Assembly: GCF_008868125.1 (NCBI RefSeq)
Contig: NZ_WAAQ01000003.1
Coordinates: 310,001 to 374,000, forward strand
Source of the DNA: Microbacterium maritypicum
GTDB taxonomy: Bacteria; Actinomycetota; Actinomycetes; Actinomycetales; Microbacteriaceae
Reading direction: 5' to 3'
Length of the DNA: 64,000 bases
Below, piece after piece: positions 59,417 to 64,000 of this stretch. Both the position numbers and the translations under genes were made by a program. The notes beneath the pieces were generated by a model. The model saw only the letters and a program-made list of their open reading frames with translations. It was not told the origin of the DNA and did no database searches. Within the stretch, counting starts at the first letter, position 1; each line of letters opens with the position of its first letter.

Positions 59417-60504
59417 TCAAGCCTGACACTGGCCCGTCTACCTACGAGTGGTGGAAGTACCTCGCCGAAAGGCCGAGCCCGGTCCGGCCGGAGCGACTCT
59501 CTATGGCGCAGATTCGCGCCCTCGACACCGTCGCGCGCAGGGACTACGGGCGGCAACGCCGGCGATGGCACGAGAGCATCCTGCTGCGCACACCGCAGGT
59601 TGTCCGTGCCAATGAGCAACTCGACGATCTGCTTGAAGCCAACGAGGACGCGGTGACCCGCGTTCGGGCCGCTGCGGCCATCGACGCTCCGCCGTCTCTG
59701 GGCAAGTCGACCACCGTCGACGCGTACGGACTCAGATACCACCGGGAACAGATCGACCAGCTCGGCGAGTACGTGGATGATAACGACGACATCCTGAGGA
59801 TCCCCGTGTGCCGAATCACGCTCACCGGCGATGTGACGATCAAGGGGCTTCACCAGCAACTATTCGAGTTCTACGCACACCCGGCGCGGCGGGCGACCAC
59901 GGGCAGGGTGCTCGCCCGCGATCTTGCCACCATGGCGGGCGACGCAGTCCGACGCCACGAGACGCGGCTGATCATTATCGACGACGTCCACTTCCTCCGC
60001 CCGGGCACCGAGAAGGGCGAGCAGGTCGCGAACGAGCTCAAATGGCTCGCTAACGAGTACCCCGCGACCTTTCTGTTCGCCGGTGTCGCTCTGAAGCAGC
60101 GAGGGTTGTTCTCCGAAGGCCGCAACGGTGAGTTCGCCGCCTTGGCGCAGACCGGCCGGCGATGGACACTGCTGCAGCTCCACGCGTTTGATCCGCTCAC
60201 GGCGATCGGCGCACCCGTGTGGCGCGACACGCTGCTCGGGATCGAGCAGCGACTGATGCTTGCGCGGATGCGTCCGGGCACCCTCGCCGACACGCTCAGC
60301 GACTACCTCTACATTCGCTCGACAGGCGTCATCGGATCGTTGATGCAACTGATCCGCCTGGGAGCGATACGCGCCATCCGCACCGGGAAGGAGACCCTCG
60401 ACACGGATCTCCTGGAACAGGTCTCGATCGATGAAGCTGCGGAGATCGCACGTGGCGCTACAGCAATTCTCGTGAACAAAGCACGGCGAGTCGCCCGATC
60501 ATGA
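59413..60504 (+). CDS. tnsC: TnsC/TniB-type AAA+ ATPase
   Basis: A 363-residue AAA+ ATPase that links target selection to the transposase. Walker A is APPSLGKSTT (about residues 91-100), Walker B LIIIDDVHFLRPG (about 188), with a sensor-like FLFAGVALKQRG. The length and the N-terminal extension (STYEWWKYLAERP) fit TniB-like proteins of Tn7-family elements. The GTG at 59413 overlaps the tnsB stop by 4 bases and the stop overlaps tniQ in an ATGA. Confidence 0.9.
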   Translation: MIKPDTGPSTYEWWKYLAERPSPVRPERLSMAQIRALDTVARRDYGRQRRRWHESILLRTPQVVRANEQLDDLLEANEDAVTRVRAAAAIDAPPSLGKSTTVDAYGLRYHREQIDQLGEYVDDNDDILRIPVCRITLTGDVTIKGLHQQLFEFYAHPARRATTGRVLARDLATMAGDAVRRHETRLIIIDDVHFLRPGTEKGEQVANELKWLANEYPATFLFAGVALKQRGLFSEGRNGEFAALAQTGRRWTLLQLHAFDPLTAIGAPVWRDTLLGIEQRLMLARMRPGTLADTLSDYLYIRSTGVIGSLMQLIRLGAIRAIRTGKETLDTDLLEQVSIDEAAEIARGATAILVNKARRVARS

Positions 60505-62612
60505 CCGAGCTTCGTCGTCTGCCGTTCCGGGTTCGCCCCATGCCAGACGAACCTCTTGACTCCTGGCTGGAAACGATGGCAGCCGCGCACGGCGTCACTT
60601 TCGGACAGATGATCGTCGCACTGGGACTATCCGGCCCAGCGGCCGTCGAGCAGGATCAGCACTACTCCGTCGGGCGTCTGAACCGGTGGTCGTTCCACCT
60701 CGACGAGGGACCACTCGAGCGCCTCATCCACACGACAGGGTTGTCGGCCGACTGCCTGCAAGCCATGACCAGGTCGGCGTTCGCTTCGACGGTGACCAAG
60801 TACACGCTCAAGGGGCGGCTGAGCATCCAATGTCCGACCGCGGGGACGCAAGGGCGCTTCTGCCCGGAATGCCTCCTCGACTCTGGTGGCCGGTGGAGGC
60901 TCTCGTGGACGTACGCGTTCGTGTCGATGTGCCCTCGTCACCGGCGCGTGCTCAGCGACATCTGTCCTAGTTGCGGTGAGGCACCGCGCGCACGCCCGCA
61001 ACCGATGTATCTCGTCCCACGACCGGGATGCTGCCACAACAGGCCACACCGCGCGGCAGATCCGCGTCAACGCTGCGGCGCCGATCTGCGCGACGAGACC
61101 GGACGCGTCGAGGCAAGCACGGGGATGCTTGCTGCGCAGCGAGCCCAGTTCGCGACGATCTCTCAAGGCGTCGGTCGATTCGGCATGTACCGCGACAACC
61201 CGCAAGCTGCACCGCTCGTTATGGAGGATCTCCGAACCATCGCTCGCATCGCGGTCCGTGCTCTCGTCAATGGCGAGGACATCGATGCTGGAGATATCCC
61301 GTCGGCAACCCTCGGTAAGGCACTCGACGAAGACGGCATCCTCCGCAAGGAACGCCCCCGAACCTCGGCGCTGGCAGCGCTCGGAGCCAGTCTCGCCTTC
61401 CAGGCGGTGCAGGACCCCGACCGCCTCTTCAAGCTCCTCCACGGCCGTATCCCACCATCAGCGGTGTTCGATCAACACAGCCTCCAGCTGAAGGTCTCGG
61501 TTGCCCGATCGCGCGGCCTCAACATGCGCCACCTCACACACATCCAGCACCTTGTTCCCCCTCCACCGTCCGGAGCGAAAGAACGAGCGCGCAAACTTCC
61601 CGCACAGATCTGGCCCGAGTGGGCGGCGCAACTTCGGATTCCCAAGACCGATCCCGAGCTCGCAGCCGCCGCCGTCTCCACAGCAGTGATGATCGCAGGC
61701 ACCCGCCTCAGCCACGTCGAGGCCCTCGAAATGCTTGGATCGCCACTGCCCCGGCACCGCGTCCGGGATACCACCCGGTTGCTGCGCGACACCGACCCCG
61801 CCAAGAACCTCTTGCTCCCCATCGCCCGCCTCGCCATCTACCTCGATGCCGAGAACCCCCCAATCGACTACGCGCGCCGACGCGCGCTCGACTACGCATC
61901 ACTCCTCCCGGCCGTCGACTGGAACGCGATCGCAGCCCGGGTCAACACTCGTCGCGGCGGCGCCCCACGACTGCGACAGATTCGGCTGCTGCTCTACAGC
62001 TGGCTCAGCGGGAACCATCCAGACCAGGCCCCGCAGCTCTTCCGGCCGCACTCCGCCGCGGAGGTCACGAACGCCCGAGAGCTGGCAGCCTCCCTCTCGC
62101 ACGAGTTGGAGCTCGAGCTCCTCAACGTGGCCCGACGCTTCCTCGAGGCGCATCGCATCAACGAACCCGTGCGCTGGAGTCCTCCCCTCGACGTCGCTGA
62201 CTGGAACCCCACGGTCGACGACGCCGAACGCACAGCAAGGTGGCCCGTCAACCAGCCCGCTCGCGAACACCTCCGCACGACATTCACGTTCAGCGAACTC
62301 GTGGACGAATACCGCAGCGGCCGGGCTCTGAAAGACCTCGCCAGCGATTCGGGCGTCGGTCGCTCGGTTATCAGCCGTGTCCTGAAAGAGGCGGGAATCG
62401 AACTCCGACCCGCGCACGCCCCACGCCAGGTCGTCGTCGACGACGACCGAATCCGAGTCGACTATCAGAACGGCCGCACGCTCGAGGCGATTGCACGCGA
62501 ACTTGGATGCAGCGAATCCACCGTTGCCCGGAGACTCCGGCTACTCGACGTGCAACTCCGGGCGCGCGGAGGCCGAACCAAAGACCTCGCCGAAGTGGTG
62601 ATCTCCGAATGA
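60501..62612 (+). CDS. tniQ: TniQ/TnsD-type target-selection protein with C-terminal HTH pair
   Basis: A 703-residue TniQ-family protein. The N-terminal domain (LPFRVRPMPDEPLDSWLETMAAAHG) and the zinc-binding set (FCPECLLDSGGRWRLSWTY, SMCPRHRRVL, ICPSCGE) are typical. The long C-terminus carries two adjacent helix-turn-helix units: ELVDEYRSGRALKDLASDSG...SRVLKEAGIEL and DYQNGRTLEAIARELGCSESTVARRLRLLDVQL (residues about 590-690). Such TnsD-like proteins recognise a fixed chromosomal attachment site. No Cas genes or CRISPR array are in the window, so homing by DNA sequence is the likely mode. Coupled to tnsC and the next gene by 4-base overlaps. Confidence 0.87.
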   Translation: MTELRRLPFRVRPMPDEPLDSWLETMAAAHGVTFGQMIVALGLSGPAAVEQDQHYSVGRLNRWSFHLDEGPLERLIHTTGLSADCLQAMTRSAFASTVTKYTLKGRLSIQCPTAGTQGRFCPECLLDSGGRWRLSWTYAFVSMCPRHRRVLSDICPSCGEAPRARPQPMYLVPRPGCCHNRPHRAADPRQRCGADLRDETGRVEASTGMLAAQRAQFATISQGVGRFGMYRDNPQAAPLVMEDLRTIARIAVRALVNGEDIDAGDIPSATLGKALDEDGILRKERPRTSALAALGASLAFQAVQDPDRLFKLLHGRIPPSAVFDQHSLQLKVSVARSRGLNMRHLTHIQHLVPPPPSGAKERARKLPAQIWPEWAAQLRIPKTDPELAAAAVSTAVMIAGTRLSHVEALEMLGSPLPRHRVRDTTRLLRDTDPAKNLLLPIARLAIYLDAENPPIDYARRRALDYASLLPAVDWNAIAARVNTRRGGAPRLRQIRLLLYSWLSGNHPDQAPQLFRPHSAAEVTNARELAASLSHELELELLNVARRFLEAHRINEPVRWSPPLDVADWNPTVDDAERTARWPVNQPAREHLRTTFTFSELVDEYRSGRALKDLASDSGVGRSVISRVLKEAGIELRPAHAPRQVVVDDDRIRVDYQNGRTLEAIARELGCSESTVARRLRLLDVQLRARGGRTKDLAEVVISE

Positions 62613-63127
62613 GTGACAGACCGCGGGACCCGGAATACCGACTCGGTGAAGGAGAAGCCGCGCCGATCGCCCCAGGCGACAAACACGGAGTAGTCGCTGT
62701 CGCTCCGAACACAACTGGGGATCATCGTTCGAGTAAGACCGCACCTGTGGTCAAGCCGTGGTCGGCACCCCACCTGGCGCCGCTCTTCATGGAACTCACG
62801 TCAGCGAAGACCGCGCCGAGCTGGGCGCGCCGTGCGGTGAAGATCATCCATCGCTACACCCGTGAGCACAGCGAACCGCCGACGTTCCGCGAACTGTTCA
62901 GCGAACTCGCCACCCAAGATCCCGACTACGCCGACCATGAGGAGGCGTGGTCGTCACGGGCAGTCCGGAACCTCGTGATGGTGCATTGGCGCAGGCAAGG
63001 ATGGGTGCGATACCGGACCGAGACCCGCACCCTCCGATCCGGCCCCAACGCGAACCGCGACCTGTTCCCGGCTACCCGTTCGGCTCTTCGGGAGGGAGCG
63101 CGTCGAGAAGCTCCTCAAGAACGATGA
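62609..63127 (+). CDS. Fifth gene of the Tn7-like operon, unknown function
   Basis: A 172-residue protein not recognised by name. Residues about 50-140 are helical with a winged-helix flavour (WARRAVKIIHRYTREHSEPPTFRELFSELA...WSSRAVRNLVMVHWRRQGWVRYRTETRTL). The first 45 residues are charged and disordered. The ATG at 62609 overlaps the tniQ stop in an ATGA, so it is co-translated with the transposition genes and probably helps regulation, target choice or end binding. Its 3' end overlaps the converging metallophosphoesterase gene by 56 bases, so the element boundary may fall here. Confidence 0.7.
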   Translation: MSDRPRDPEYRLGEGEAAPIAPGDKHGVVAVAPNTTGDHRSSKTAPVVKPWSAPHLAPLFMELTSAKTAPSWARRAVKIIHRYTREHSEPPTFRELFSELATQDPDYADHEEAWSSRAVRNLVMVHWRRQGWVRYRTETRTLRSGPNANRDLFPATRSALREGARREAPQER

Positions 63128-63857
63128 CGAGCTCGTTGTAACCCTGCATGTAGAACAGCGCGTCTGAGCCCGGTGTTTCACCGTCGATGACGCCGGCGAG
63201 GACCGTGCGCGCTTCCCGGGTCGCGGCCTGCAGGCGCGTCTCGATGCCCGGGAGGCTGCGGATCCATTCGTCGACGAGGGTGAAGCGGATGGGCGTGAAG
63301 TCGTGCGCGTCGACGCCGACGTGGAACTCGTGCCCGTGCGGGCCGTGATCGCGGGCATGCGTGTGACCGTGCAGCAGCGGGACGCCACCGTCGCTGCGTG
63401 GGCGGTGGGTCGTGTGCCGGTCGGTGCCGTGCGAGTCGCCGCTGTAGGGGTAGTGGGATGCCAGAATCCGGTACCCGTGGCGTGTGCCCTCAATGACCTC
63501 GGGGAGGATGCTCCACCCGGCCGCCTCGTACACCGGCGTGAACCGTTCGATCGCGCGCCTTGACTGTGTCGCCGGCGAGACCCGATCATGGTTGCCGGGC
63601 ACGAGGAACCGTCGCCCGTTCAGGTGCGCGGTCAGCCCGACGGATTCCTCGATCGGCCCGAGCGCGAGATCACCGAGATGAAGCACAACGTCGTCCGGGC
63701 CCACCACATCGTTCCATCGTCGCGCAAGCTCCGCATTCATCTCTTCCACGGTCGCGAACGGACGCTCGGCGAGTTCGCTGATGCGTGCGTGACCGAAATG
63801 CTGGTCCGAGGTGACGAAGTCGACCTGGTCGAAGTCGAACCACGGATACTCGCTCAC
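63072..63857 (-). CDS. Calcineurin-like metallophosphoesterase
   Basis: A 261-residue phosphoesterase with the complete two-metal site: SDQHFGH (DxH), VLHLGDLALG (GD), LVPGNHDR (GNHD), LASHYPYSG and LLHGHTHARDHG (GHxH). Such enzymes cleave phosphomonoesters or diesters; the substrate is not predictable. The last 60 residues are a helical extension. The GTG at 63857 has GGAGAG upstream. It may be cargo or the chromosomal flank of the Tn7-like element. Confidence 0.87.
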   Translation of the reverse strand: MSEYPWFDFDQVDFVTSDQHFGHARISELAERPFATVEEMNAELARRWNDVVGPDDVVLHLGDLALGPIEESVGLTAHLNGRRFLVPGNHDRVSPATQSRRAIERFTPVYEAAGWSILPEVIEGTRHGYRILASHYPYSGDSHGTDRHTTHRPRSDGGVPLLHGHTHARDHGPHGHEFHVGVDAHDFTPIRFTLVDEWIRSLPGIETRLQAATREARTVLAGVIDGETPGSDALFYMQGYNELVIVLEELLDALPPEEPNG

Positions 63858-63890
63858 AGCTGCTCTCCACGCTCGCAGTCGAGGCTGCTT

Positions 63891-64000
63891 CTACAGCTCA
63901 TCGACGTCGACGCCGAAGCGCGCCGCCACATCCTCGAGCGGTTCACCGCTCATGCCATCCCGCTCACGCACCACCCGCTCGACCTCGCGGTCGTCGATTG
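63891..64000 (-). CDS. C-terminal end of an unidentified protein (partial)
   Basis: An open frame entering from beyond the window and ending at a TAG at 63891-63893. The visible 35 residues include DDREVERVVRERDGMSGEP and LEDVAARFGVDVDEL, an acidic helical tail with an HTH-like look. It lies 33 bases upstream of the metallophosphoesterase gene on the same strand, so the two may be co-transcribed. Too short to name. Confidence 0.5.
   Translation of the reverse strand, partial: IDDREVERVVRERDGMSGEPLEDVAARFGVDVDEL

Noticed and set aside
1..64000. CRISPR arrays, tRNA and rRNA genes
   Set aside because: No regularly spaced direct repeats and no tRNA T-loop or rRNA signatures were seen on either strand.

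Overview
The window is chromosomal DNA of a high-GC Gram-positive bacterium. Codon use, the ssb-rpsR-rplI and dnaB markers, coenzyme F420 genes and LAxTG cell-wall anchoring point to an actinobacterium, most likely Microbacteriaceae (Microbacterium-like; this assignment is inference). The core replication and ribosome block opens the window (ssb tail, rpsR, rplI, 1-940). dnaB, which normally follows rplI closely, appears only at 49115. About 48 kb of mostly catabolic accessory DNA lies between them.

Layout. 1.0-7.4 kb: WYL regulator/hydrolase pair, an RND exporter with a coiled-coil insertion, and an FCD-type GntR regulator with a perfect palindrome at its promoter. 7.5-15.9 kb: one minus-strand, translationally coupled operon encoding kynureninase and the whole 3-hydroxyanthranilate meta-cleavage route to pyruvate and acetyl-CoA. 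A divergent LysR gene follows, then an LVIVD-repeat protein and an MFS transporter; two near-identical boxes flank the LysR gene. 20.2-24.5 kb: Fe3+/polyamine-type ABC importer. 24.6-29.3 kb: F420 operon (LLM oxidoreductase, cofE, fgd, cofC, cofD). 29.9-32.8 kb: a three-gene ABC cassette of the type proposed to import an F420 precursor. 33.0-45.6 kb: a catabolic locus of unknown substrate (serine-less hydrolase-fold protein, dihydropyrimidinase-like amidohydrolase, LLM oxidoreductase, NitT/TauT ABC importer, dehydrogenase, CaiB CoA-transferase, decarboxylase-like amidohydrolase, LigB/LigA-like extradiol dioxygenase), interrupted by a NUDIX gene and a Phd/RelE toxin-antitoxin pair. 45.9-48.6 kb: two secreted proteins, one with seven cysteine-free chaplin-like repeats and an LAMTG anchor. 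48.8-49.0 kb: a cluster of DnaA-box-like 9-mers before dnaB. 50.6-56.2 kb: an island with a kinase fusion, a nuclease-like protein, a small HTH protein and an accessory SecA. 56.4-63.1 kb: a Tn7-like tnsA-tnsB-tnsC-tniQ operon with a fifth small gene. The end holds a metallophosphoesterase and a partial gene.

The most interesting pattern is regulatory. Related sites (core GGATACnGTATCC or TGGATCCA) recur at the GntR promoter, the 20.3 kb importer, the F420 operon, the hydrolase operon and both sides of the divergent 41.2 kb promoter. They tie F420 supply, uptake and ring degradation into one putative regulon, consistent with an F420-dependent catabolic pathway for an unidentified, possibly cyclic-amide or aromatic, substrate.
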